Position numbers and translations under genes: made by a program. The notes beneath the pieces are model-generated. The model did no database searches. It was not told the origin of the DNA and saw nothing but the letters and a program-made list of their open reading frames with translations. Shown here in pieces: positions 27,642 through 40,113 of a stretch of 64,000 nt of DNA. The stretch's first letter is position 1. The number at the start of each line of letters is the position of its first letter. This stretch comes from Dipetalonema caudispina (lineage: Eukaryota > Nematoda > Chromadorea > Rhabditida > Onchocercidae): contig JABVXV010000037.1 in NCBI GenBank assembly GCA_013365325.1, positions 310,001 to 374,000 on the forward strand, read 5' to 3'.

Positions 27642-29027
27642 CCATACGTCTCTTAAATATCAACCCGAAAGATTAAATAATAACAGGAACAAAAGTTTTG
27701 AAAATATAATAAAAAATTGATGGCTAAAATTAGAGATTAATAATAATGACTAAATTTACTAATGAAATAGACGAGATGGAACAATGGAAACTTCCATTTC
27801 TGTCTTCTGATTGTTTAAATCTATTCAAAACGTCGAGAAAATTGCGACAGTTGAGAAAGAGGTGACAAGATAATATTTCTTTCATCAAAGGAAATTGAAT
27901 AGAGCAATGTATTGTTCGTCATTATACTGGCGGGAAGTTATTTTAGAAAAGTGAAATGAATCTTTGCGGAATTTCAACACAAATAAAAATGCATGAATAT
28001 TTGCATGTATGCATGCCATCGTATTTATACATATTACATGCATATCATGCATGCATGTTATGTTGTTTTGTTCATATCTATGTTTGTAATTAAATGTTTG
28101 CTAATTAATATTATGGATTAAAGTTAATTTTAATTAGAACTGTTAGATCATTTCGAGAAATATATTTATCGCAATAATCACATTTCGAATTAATCATACA
28201 GAGAAGTTTCTTGATTTGAAAAGAAGCTATTCGTTTTTGTTAAATATGTAAATATGTTTGATTTCTTAAATGGATCCGAAACAAATGAATGGATTAATTC
28301 ATAATCGGTTGTTATAAACGACATATATCCCTTTTCTACGGTAACCGTTTTCCTTTAGATATCATGTTTGGTCAATTTTGTAATTTTTACAATTTAATTA
28401 TGATTAAATGCTATCTTCAGATTAGAAGCTTATCTCCAACAAATTATAATTTATTGGAAAATTTTCTTGTAAACTACCCTTGCATTTTCTCTCTCATAAA
28501 ACATTTAAAATTTGATATTTAAAAAAGTCAATTAAAATTAGTAATATTTGATTATCCAAAATTCGATCTAAGAAATGGAAAAGTGGAAAATTCATTTGGA
28601 TACTGGTATTACAGCTAAATTTACTGTAATTTCAGGGAGTTGTTTTCAGGTACAAATATATTCTATTAGATAAGGGCAATATATCGAAACCTTTTTTTTT
28701 TAATAGAAAGTTAAAAAGAAAGATGAAAAATTAATGATGGTAAGGTAAGTTTTACTTAAACACGTGCAGAAAAATGGAAATTTAAGAATTTTTTTTCTAA
28801 AATAGACATATAATATATGCAAAATTAGGTGAATAATGCATCACCATAGTCATCATCGAAAGATTTGTCCTACAAATAATGTAAAGGGCGCATGATTTGA
28901 AGATAATAGTAGGTATTGCGAAGATTTTCAAATCAGATAAAAGGAAAATTGCTTCTATACACATTTACATAATATGTTAATGGCCTTCCTGGTATTTGGA
29001 ATGTCGTGCTCCCAGGACTGAGAATTC

Positions 29028-29489
29028 TTGTTGAAACAAAAAGTTGACAATTGTAAATTCATCAAAATATTGTTTAAAAAAATGTGCATTTCATTTTTCA
29101 CTAAGGAAAGGAAAAATGATAGTGTTGAAAAAGATAGAAGAAAGCTTAACAGAATTTCCATAAAAGGATTAGAAGCGATAATTGCAAACGAGCTAAAACG
29201 ATCTGGTAACCATTATGGCCTAGAATGGACTGACTTAAATGACCAAAGCAAGGCTAACATATGCCACCTTCCTATTACAAGTTACCTTCATAAGGTAGAA
29301 ATGATCAACTCCATGACAACAGCACAATTATTTAAATATTCGCAAATGTGTATCAACGGCAAATACATAATAGGAATATTTGTCTGTAGGATAAAAGTGA
29401 ACTTCTTCAGGTTAATTAATTATTTAGACGCTAATAAAAAGTTAAAGATAACGGACGATATGAAAATTGCTTCTGATATATTTCCCTGA
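29028..29489 (+). pseudogene. Orphan reading frame, possibly a bacterial-origin fragment
   Basis: Open for 153 codons from a TTG at 29028, or from the ATG at 29082, to TGA. Unlike other frames in this region the peptide is of normal complexity (for example ELKRSGNHYGLEW, CHLPITSYLHKVEMI) and is locally less AT-rich than the flanks. It uses ATA, CTA and AGG codons more than the worm exons do. No intron signals are needed within it, and no nematode 5' or 3' exon could be joined. I do not recognise the family. Filarial genomes commonly carry nuclear fragments of Wolbachia DNA, so a transferred fragment is one explanation; a single-exon worm gene is another. Confidence 0.35.
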
Positions 29490-32400
29490 GATAAATGCCA
29501 ATCTTCCATCAAAAAAATAAAATGACAAAAACTGTTTGAAAACATCAATGTTTAGAAAATGAAATTTTCGTTAAAGAAAAAAAAAAAAAAAACCCAACGG
29601 GACAGCAATTCAAATAATGGCGATTAGTCAATTCTGTGACATTTATCAATCATTATAAATAGTGCGAAATGTTGTTTCTATACGATATTTGATGCAAAAA
29701 TTGATTTTTTCAACATTATTCTATCAATTTATCGTAAAAGTATTTTTTTTAACTGCGCAGAAAAAATCTACAATGATCTAATATAAAATAATTTTTATAT
29801 TTTGTATTGATGGGTAGAAAGGATTTAGAGAAGATTCTGAGGAAAACAAACAAAGCGATTGTTACAATTGTAAGATTTTTAATTGCAGAAATCTGATTGA
29901 TAGATCTAATCCAAAAGGATTAGAATGAATCATATAAAAATAAAAGTTTAGGCAATCTTTGTAAACTAAAAATTGAAATATGAGTAAAAGAAAAGAGAGG
30001 TATATAAGGAAAAAAAAGAAAAGAAAAATTGATATAAAACGTACTACTCATTGGTACTGTGTTTGAAGGATATAAAAATTTTTTGAAATAAGTCTTTGAA
30101 AATTTTCATTCTAAAATTAAAAAATGAAATAATTTGAACTATCCGATATATTCCTTCATTTTTTTACCCAAACTTTCATCATGAATGATCAGTAGAAATA
30201 AATATTACCAGGTGGAATAAATGATAATTAAGTTTGTTGCAGGTACATTTAGCTATTCGTAGACAATAAGCAATAGATGAAAAGTGATGTCAATGATGCG
30301 GTGAAATGCTTTTATTTAAAAAGCTTAAATTTCAATTAGGTTAGTATACTGTGTTATTTATAGTAACGTTGAATAATTCTGACAAATAGTATTTTGTATT
30401 CAAGTACCAATAAATAGCATTACTGTATCATTTTACTAAATTCTAAAGGTAAAATTTAGAGTAATGTTTGAATTTTACGTATCACGTGAAATACATTTTG
30501 TACTTCATTGTCTTATATCATCTTTTATAAAAAGTTTCATGAGGAACTCTATTGTGTATAATTTTAATGAGGCATGTCAATTTTAATATCCAAAATTTAA
30601 AAATGTATATGAAAATTACGATAACTGTACTAATAATGATAAACTATCATATTAGTTAATAGAGGTAAAATCGAATAATTGATCTGAAACAATCGAGATA
30701 ATGATGCTAATTCTCATTCATTTATATATATTATTTTGCTTTCAATATTGATATAACTTCCTTAGAAATTTCATAATTTTAAAATCTCAATTTTAAAACA
30801 TTTTCTTGGCTCATAAAAAATGTTTGAGTTAAACAGAAACTATGCTTATTACCAGAAAGGATTTTTATCACTCATTATCAGGTCTTCCTCAGTGATAACA
30901 TGAATTGATCGAGAATAATTCATTTGAACATCTTTGATGTTCTGTTAATTCGATGATGCATCAAAAAATGGGTAAGTAATCTATTGATACATGTATCAAT
31001 AAATAAATAATTGACAAACTTCAATCGTTGCTGATAAAAAAAACATCAAACTGATAACTGATAGTATCAATTTGGTAATTTTACTACCTTTTTGTAGTTC
31101 CTTGTAGATTCCCCAACTGTGAATAAATAAATGTTGAATTGATATGTCACATAACAAACAATTGAGTTAAAAAAAGAAACAAGATTTGACCATTTCGATG
31201 AAGTTTACCTCTAAAATACTACAAACCAGTTTTAAGTTTTTCAGTTTAATTTATCAAATAACTAAATTAATGTGTGGAAATAAAACAAAAAAAAAAAAAT
31301 TGACATATTGTTATTTGAAATTCGCCGTTTCGTGGAAGAATATTTCCAATTTTACTTTAACTTAAATAATTACGAGGATTCGAGTAATTTTAATTAAAAG
31401 CAGTAATAATTATGATTAGCTTTGTACGCTAATTACAGTTATCGCGATCTTTCGTGAAAAAATACCGTCATTCCATGCATTGTTTGTGTAACATTGTTGG
31501 CAAAAAAAAAAAAAAAAAATCTTGCTGTTTTTATTAAGCCCATCTTATATTTCTAAACATTTAACAAAATAATTTGATGTCACACTTTACGAAATCAAAT
31601 TTTATTTAAAATATTAAGAATTAATTTTCAATTTAAACATTAAGATGTAGTTGACATATATCATATCACATTCGATACGGTGTTATAGTGTAACATCCGT
31701 TTTTTTTTTCCTAAAAAATAATGAAAAAAAAAAGGAAACAGAACTTTCCTTTAGGTGGAAAATAAAATCATTCTTGTAAGGTCATACAGGTCAATATGAT
31801 TTATAGTCATTACATTATTTAATATGTTCAAATGTTGTTGTATTTTCGATCATCCATCTCGCATTGCATTATTCGTCGATACAATCAAAAGTTCTTTTCA
31901 AACTTATTATGCTACATTCCACTTTTTAAATGATAATTCTTACAATATTCTTTTCGTACAAATTCTTTGCTAAATTTTTTAATTTAATTAATAAATACAA
32001 CTAAATTCGCATACATTATTTGATAATATTAAAATAATGGGATTTATTTGCACATTTATAAAAGTACGAATAAAATTGTAAACTTCCGATCTATAATATC
32101 AAGGTGAGTAAAGGTTATCTATATGACATTGAGCTTAAAAATTTTGCATACTGGATCGTTTCATGTTTTAGGTTAATCAATTACTCATGAACATTTTAAG
32201 TGTTTTAATATTATTCGATATCACTTGCTTGATGAAATTAACAAAATGTATCAAGTGAGGACCAACAAAGAGTTTTCAAATAATTTGCTTTTTATTTTAC
32301 TTCATATAAATTTACTGAACTTTATGAAAAAGTAAGTAAAATAATTTACACAATTATGTTTCATTTTTGAATTTTGATATAATATCCTTGAGTCATGTCA

Positions 32401-35400
32401 ACCAGTTATTCAATATATTGATAATAAACTAATAATCAAATAAAAATTTGATATATCATTGATGATCGAAATCGGGTCTAAAATCTCTTTTTTTTTTCTT
32501 CTTCTTCTTCTTTAAACCAAGAGAAAAGTTTGAAATTTTGTAAAGAAGTTTTCAAAAAATTCAATGAAAAAGAATTTCAAAAAAAAAAAAATTATTTCAA
32601 TGATTTTTTTTGATCATTAGATGAAAAATATCTTACCGTAACCGAGATTTCCTGGAATTCGGTGTAAAGCATTTCTCATTGTTTACTTCGGCTAAATCGA
32701 TAATTGCTAAATTCAGTGGTCACAATCTAACAAGATAGAGATATGATGATGGGATTTTGGGAATTTGTTATCTCATCAATTCAGAGTCAAAAATTCCATC
32801 ATACAAGCTGAAATGAAAGTGTACCATTCATGAAAGCAAAAAAAGAAAGCATCAATATTGCTATAGCAAAAAATGATTACGTTGCAAAATATTCCTAAAT
32901 CAAATTAATTAAAATTTTATTTAGATTATATTGAAAACTGTACAATCATCAAAGATTTCACACAGCACATTTATCAATGATAATTTCATATTGTATTCTG
33001 AAATTTGAAAAACTAACCATTATCAGTATTAAAGCGATGATAATTATTAATAAAAGTTTATTGGAAATAATTTGGTTTTTCCAACAAAAACTTACAATAT
33101 CTGGCAGAAGAAGTTCAATTTATCCGGAAATTGGTTCTCCAGAACTATAATGAATGATAGTCTGTATAATTTTTGATTTTTCATTGTTTTTACATGAATC
33201 CTGAATTGTTGTAAATTCATTGCTTTATCAACCTTCAAATGCTAAATTTTTTGATTATTGAACAACTTCTAGTGAAAAAAAAATTTGATTACCGTACATT
33301 TCGATAGTGTTTGTTCTAATACTGTAATGCAGATGAAATGCAAACCGGAAGGGCAATCCGGGAAGTCAAACAAGTTTGTCATTGCAATTCGTATCACCAT
33401 CTTTACATTCATCCGTTCCAAATGTTTTTTTGCATTTTAGCAAAGAAAATTAATGATTTCCAGAAAATATATAAATTTGATTTTTTCTGAAAGTAACACA
33501 TTTAGATTCAGAAACGAGAAGTAAAAACAATGGAAGTTAGAATAGCTGTAAAAAGTTTAAGGGGAGCAAATTTCGAGACTGATTCAAACAAACGCTTCAT
33601 TCGAAATCTAATTGTAATACCGAACTTATTCATTTCTAAAACTTGACCTGATTGAAATATTTGCACTCATAAGAGATTCTACAATATCTTCATAAATCCC
33701 AATTGTCTCCTTCATTGATGAGAGCAAAGCAAAAAATTTCTAATCTTCTTTAATTGATAAATTTGATACCGATATCATTAATTGAAGTAGGAACTGCTAG
33801 ATAAACTAGAATGGAGCAATATATTAAAGTGACCATTGGAATCCCATTAAACATTTCATTTCATTGTCCACAACCACAACAAGTTCTTTCTTTTAATTTC
33901 ACAGATCTCAATTTTCATGTAATCTTTTCTTATCAAAATATTCACAATTAGTTTACTTGAGAATTTATAATTTACTTCATGCATTTTGTTAGATGCTGAA
34001 ATTTCGCTAACTTTTGTGATCATATTAATTCAGTTGTAATTTCTCTCGTAAATTTTATACTGCTTTATATTTTTAAATGAAATATTCTATCACAAAAAAC
34101 TGACAGAATAATAGTGTTGGAGTGTTAAAAGCAACTACAACAGTAATAAAATAATTTTTCCCGCGGTATTTGTTATATTTGCAACAATAAATTAAAAATT
34201 ATTCACAACAATAATATTTACAACAGTTAACTCTTTTTTTTATGCCCATTTTTTCTTCTGAGAACCAAATTTCAGGCAAATTTTTCGGAAGAAAAAAGTG
34301 AATTTAAATTTGAATTTGAATATACCGGAAAGATTCCAAAAGTGTTACGAAATGTACTCAATTATTTGATCAAAATAAAAGATGCTATCATCCATAGTTT
34401 TGAATTATTAATTTTTATTGAACATATTCAGAGTTTAATTAATTTCAAAATGAGAAGACAAATTTCAGCCGACTAATTGTTTAAAACTAAAATTTCATGT
34501 CTAAATCTGGTAAAGATAAAGAAGTCATGGTAATTAGGTCACGATATTTTGATATTTTAAGCTGTCAATGACAAATATCATCAGATAGACTTTTCTACAT
34601 CTGTATGAACTACTAAGGAAAAAGCTAGCTATAATTGAATCACTTAGAAATGATAAAATCAAAGATAGGCGATCCTATTAACATAGGGATAAGAATTTTT
34701 CGAATACAATATCAATTATTTTTTCATTGAAATTAATTAATTCAAAATTTTTTCAATTTCTCTCTTTAGCGGAATTGACCTTTTCCAGATGATCATCACA
34801 GATTTTTCCAGGTTTTTTTATTTTCTGCATTGATTATAACTCAACAAGATCCCTAAATATTATATATAATTGAATCTTCCTTTGCCAATTCGCAATTTAC
34901 ATGCTCATCGCAAGGGAATTATAACTTTCATGAAGATTTATTTGAATTTTTGATTTTTATAACATGATAAATAACTGGAAAGTTTTTGTTTGAATCGAAA
35001 ATGAATGCGAATGAAACAAATCAATTTTTCAAAATAAACTGATATGCCCTTTACATTGTTTAAGTTTCATGTGTAGCAAATATTTACAAGTGAAATAATG
35101 ATCAATATAAATTAGTCGTTAGCAAAACATTAAATAAAAGATGGTGAAATATTTAAGCAAAATTTAATTTTGGAGCAGTGAGAAATGTATCTAATTTTAG
35201 CTTATTAATTTCTATAAATTTCATTATTTTTATAGGGAAATAGCTATAACTGTGATAAGGGAAAAAGTTCACATCATATAGAGAAGAAATTGAATTGATT
35301 TACGTAAAGAGAAAAATGATTAATATGATATTTTGAAAAAGACTGTAAATTTTGAATTGAAACGATTCTTTAAAAAAAAAAAAATAATTGAGATGTTCGT

Positions 35401-37038
35401 TAGAATGAACATTAATATAACACACCACATTTAACAGATGGCCATATCAACGGATACTAAAAATCCCTCGATTGCCAGTAAAGATTTTACATCGAAGTAT
35501 TAATGTGTTAATCTCAAACTATTAATTAATTGAAATTATCAATGAATCAATGCAACAAATATGATGAAATTTGCACAGAATCCATTTTAAACTATAAATT
35601 TATTCAAGGAAATTTGAAAACACCAATCTCCTGAATGCATTCTTTCAAATTAATTTTTTAGATAGTATCCAATTAATTTTAGTAAAATAATATCCATCAT
35701 TGTATTAACTACTGCAGTGAATGTGCTTTCCGATAGGTTTCCGTCAGGATTGGGCATATTTGTGAGGACAGGTAACTTCATTTATCCCATTAATGAATTT
35801 ATAATTTCCTATCCAAAGATGAATGTTGGCCAATAGCTCGAACTATGTAACTGTATGATTTCCTACATGAAAATTCTGGTCAATTGTCGAGAGATGGAAC
35901 TAATGCACAAATTGTACGGTACATAAATCACAGTGAAAGAAAAGGAACTTTGAATAACTATTATTAAAGCAATTGCAATGCCTTTTAAAATACATCAATA
36001 AATCCTGAAAAAATTTTATAAAAAAAATGAATCAATATTTCAAAGCTGTGATGAAAGATCTCAAAAGATGATGCCGAAAAATTACACTCATCACTAAATA
36101 CTTTCTCGCTTAATTTATTGGAAAGATTCATGGACGGATTTTAATAGACTTCTCTTTCTTCATGGACATACTTTCGAAAACTCTAAAAAGTAAATCCTTT
36201 GAAAATACCACCCATATTCAATGATTTCATCAAATCAAAAAACTAATGAAAGTAAAATTTGAGTTGTGTAGATGGTCAGTTAGTAAAAAAAAATAACGAC
36301 CCACTAAAATTGAACGCCAATTTTTCATAAATTTCAGAATTCTTCATAATTCTATATTGTATTAAGAAGTTTTCCGATAGATGACGAAAAGTACCCGTAT
36401 CTGAAACTGAACCATATCAGGTTAAGAAACTTGGATAACAATGACTTTTTCATGATGAAATTGAAACTTGTTTACTATCTTCAAATTTATTACTTCAGCA
36501 TCCTAGGATTCTTTTTCGAATGGTACTTTTCCCGACAATTTCATTAAAAGAAAAAGCTCGGGGCTCTCTCTTAATGCAAACTTGCAGATGCTCGATATGT
36601 TGAAATAAATCACCATAAAACTAAACAAAGCAAATTCCTTATCACTATTACTCTCGCAAAAAAACCAAATATCAGAAGACATAAAAACCTAAGTAAAGCC
36701 AGAAATAATGATGTAATTTTAATTAGGAAATTTTCGAAAATTCATTTGAAATTTTAAAAAACGGGGGCCAATAAATCTTATGCTGCTGATAATGAAATAC
36801 TAATAGGAAATTGAAGACAGGAAAGAAACATATTGGTGATAAATTACGGCAAATTTTACATAAAATTATATTGAAAGAAAAACGTGCGAGAAAAATTCCT
36901 AAAAAGTTTTTTAAGACCACAATTCACTGAGTACAACGTATCACAAAGAAATCACAAAACGATTGCTATCAATGGGCACTTCATCCTGATGATAAGATGA
37001 GGATGATGATAAGTTCGTCAAAGGAAATTAGCTCTTTG

Positions 37039-38253
37039 TTAAAACTCGTCCTCCACTTGCACACAAGATATGAAATAATTCTCTAAAAATGTATACGTCA
37101 TTTCCAAATACCTCATGTGTTCACTAAAATTCGATTTCTTTTCTTCTTTTCAGAAGGATAAGATCAAAAATTGCATTATTTTATATCTCACACCTGTAAG
37201 TATCAATGTCACACTGAAATATCCCGCTGCGATAAATTTTGCAGAATCTATCCAATCATGCGCTTTTTGGCGATGGAACTTTTCAAATCGAATAAATCCA
37301 ACCAGCAAAAACTCCAATCCAACTGACTAAAAAGTATTTGAGGCAATGGAGTTTGTAAAAAACGATAAAAGTATACCAATTAACAGATAGAAATCACAGA
37401 TGCGTCGTGAATGCTCCATCAAATATGCGTACCAGTATTTTTGCTTACGCACGGCATAATATTTGAGACGCGGATTAAAACATGGAGAGAATTTGAGTTT
37501 GAGATTCAATTTAATTTAACTGGCTGTTATCAAAATTTACATGCATCGCAGATCTGAAACAAAAAGCATTTTTTACGCAAATCAACGAAAATATTTGTTT
37601 CCCAAATGATCCTCAACGTAATTAATTCGCTATAATAAAATTTGGTCGGGAAACTAATCATATCACGATGTATATAGGAGAAACATCGTTGCGAAGTCAA
37701 AATAAAGCCAAACTTTTACATTCCTGAAAGTTCTTCGGAAACATATCGTGAAAATATTGCCGTGCTAATAATTAAATTCACTGGCAGTTTAGTTAGCAGA
37801 CAGAAGATTAGAATGAGTGATTTGACAGCTGATGGTCAGCCTTTTTCATGAACTAAGTTTAAGGAATATTTTAAGATTGTAGCAAAGTTTTAAGGTTGCT
37901 TTTGGAATTTGTCAAATCAAGCATTTAGCAAATTTCAGTAATTCATTAAATAGAAAATTGGTAACTAATATTTAATCATTGAGAGAAGCTAATAGGGCCA
38001 AAACTCTGAGCAAAATTTACACTGAGAAGGAGAAAGAATCAGATACATTTTCCCATATCACTTCAAATAAATTGTATTACTATACTTCATTACCTGGTTT
38101 GCTGTGCTTAGGAATTTTATTGCCACCACTTCCTACTGAACATGGGTTTGCCACAGATATTATCTGTCTTAGTTTTTCAAAGATATTGGCAAAAATAATC
38201 AAATTACACACCTCCCAATTTCGAAATACGCACAAGTTTTGGATGGTAGCCAT
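37039..38253 (-). CDS. Small putative membrane protein, unrecognised
   Basis: Phase-consistent model of 162 residues: exons 38253-38212 (starts MATIQNLCVFRNWE), 38163-38094, 37780-37720, 37553-37541, 37443-37377, 37322-37194 and 37145-37039 (TAA). The best-supported exons are 37443-37377 (KYWYAYLMEHSRRICDFYLL) and 37322-37194 (FEKFHRQKAHDWIDSAKF). Together they give two hydrophobic segments (ICDFYLLIVGLEFLLVGFI and FIAAGYFSVTLILT) around a charged loop. The 13-bp exon and the last acceptor (ctgaaaag) are weak. The frame also stays open upstream of 37443 to about 37515 (FSPCFNPRLKYYAVRK) without an acceptor, so the real structure may differ or the gene may be damaged. It lies 190 bp after the adenylyl cyclase stop on the same strand. 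No function is proposed. Confidence 0.45.
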
Positions 38254-38443
38254 CTTTAAGTAGAGTAAAGTGAAAAAAAATTTCTATCTTTTCAAGAATT
38301 ATTTCACTTCTTGGGATTTATCCAAATGCATGATAGCTGTTCGATGAATGTTTTCTGTACTGAGTCCATGTTTGAGACATAAAAAATAAAGTCATACAAA
38401 AATGTTGACAAAGAAACACATTACCAGAAAAATAAGAACAAAA

Positions 38444-40113
38444 TCAGAAGGTTGGAGTAATCGTAAAATTCACTGGTGGTTCGCCCTTCCGGCCAACCAA
38501 TAAATAAGTATCCATGCCACCATCCACTCCTTTTACTTCAATATGATCACGATATTCAAATTCGTAACGATCACATAGTAAATCTCGAGTTTTCTGCGAC
38601 ACCTGCAAGTAATAAGTATTAAATTTGTGAGTGACTTATCATCGAAGAAGTTATTCGAAGCAGAAGCTCTATGGTTTTCTACATTTCAGCATGATCTTAG
38701 TTTGCTTGGGGCTTCCGACACTATTATGGAATCTGTCATAGATATTGCATTACAGTGTAAAGATGTGAGGATGGTAAGGAATTTCTACCATAATATTTGA
38801 ACATCTTATTAACAACACCGTCAGAGTATTGTCGAAGGGGAGTATACAATAAATGACATAATGTCTTGAGAATTTTGGCAAATAATTCTCAAAGTTGTGC
38901 TTCCAAAATTCTATCAATCCAATAATCCCTATAACAAAAAGTTATGGACGACTATAATCGAAGTTAAAAATCGAAAAATAGCAATGGAAAAAAACAACCT
39001 GTATTCGATCCTGTACACCGGTACTATACATTCTAGAAGCAATATTCACTGTATCACCCCAAATATCGTAGTATAGTTTCGTAGTACCAATAACACCAGC
39101 TGTTACTGGGCCAATATTATAGCCAATTTTACACACGAAATCGAAATTCAACAAGTCCTGGTTAAAATAGCTTAGTTGTTGCTGTAAACCGATTGCAAAT
39201 TCCATCAGCTAAAAAGAAAAACATGAATATTAAAATCGAAATACGTTCACTGATGATGTCTCACTTTCCCTTTTTGTTACTCATACAGGTGAATATTAAA
39301 ATATAAAAATGTCTTTTCGTAACCTACTGGTCATCTGCTCCTCTTCAAAAAGTGAATTTGATTTATCCAAAACTCAACGGCAGCAGTAAACTTGGTATTT
39401 CTGGAAAATCAATGACCTGATAAAGATGTTCATAAGGATGCTGGGCTGAACGCCTTCTATCCGGATTTAATCCAGCCGCTGCCATATATGTAGGTCCGAT
39501 AGTTTTGATTTTTTCCACTTGTGAAAAGTCTGGCCTATCCAACAATTCATCAAAATCCCCAATAATCTCATTTAGCACCCGTAAAAATTCGCGTCCTCCT
39601 GCAATATTTAACAGATTTTTAGTGAATATTGAAAATTCCAATAGTCCTGCTTTAGATGCACAAATCCATAATGAAAAACTATCAGAGCCCAAAATATTCA
39701 TCAGTCTCCACACAGAGATCTCTTGATATATTCAACAAAACAGTCACTTGAGGCCTCTTATGAAACACAATTATACGATTCTCCTACCCTTCAAAAAATA
39801 CATATATACAAACATTTCCACTAAGGAAAAATCCCTGCTAAAAAAGTTAAACTTTCTTGAAATTTAAATAAAGCAACAAACCCTCAAAAGTCTCTTCGTA
39901 CATTTCATTCCAATTGGTGATTGTAGCGAAAAGAACCGCTGTCAGTGCATGATTTTCTGAGTATCTAATACTTGATTTCAAGGAATCGATGGCATGTTGA
40001 GGGATGATATTGGTTAGAAGCCAATCAGCCTGGTCACGTACCGCTTGCATTTGTTCCGTGTCACGTTGCGCTTGTATATCGCCGAAGAAGGACATTCGAA
40101 ATGCAGCTTCAAA
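38444..40113 (-). CDS. acy-1: acy-1 catalytic domain C2 and C-terminus
   Basis: Exons 40113-39882, 39598-39417, 39208-38999 and 38602-38444. [17 protein letters not shown] opens the domain. [17 protein letters not shown] carries the substrate-binding Lys; [14 protein letters not shown] carries the adenine Asp and the catalytic Asn and Arg. The end, [19 protein letters not shown], is followed by a short tail ending ITPTF and TGA at 38446-38444; AC9 has a much longer tail. No AATAAA is visible on this strand in the 190 bases before the next start codon. Confidence 0.92.

Larger units (their letters stand above)
20353..37038. other. Gene-poor intergenic region
   Basis: Roughly 16.7 kb between the formin start codon and the small gene at 37.0 kb. 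I see no multi-exon coding signal. It contains microsatellites near 20.55, 20.88 and 23.04 kb, a minisatellite at 26.85 kb, a perfect 20-bp hairpin at 27.46 kb, a GCATG-rich patch at 27.99-28.06 kb, an orphan reading frame at 29.0 kb and a small GC-richer island at 33.33-33.44 kb. The formin promoter is presumably just right of 20352 but no element could be identified. Confidence 0.6.
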
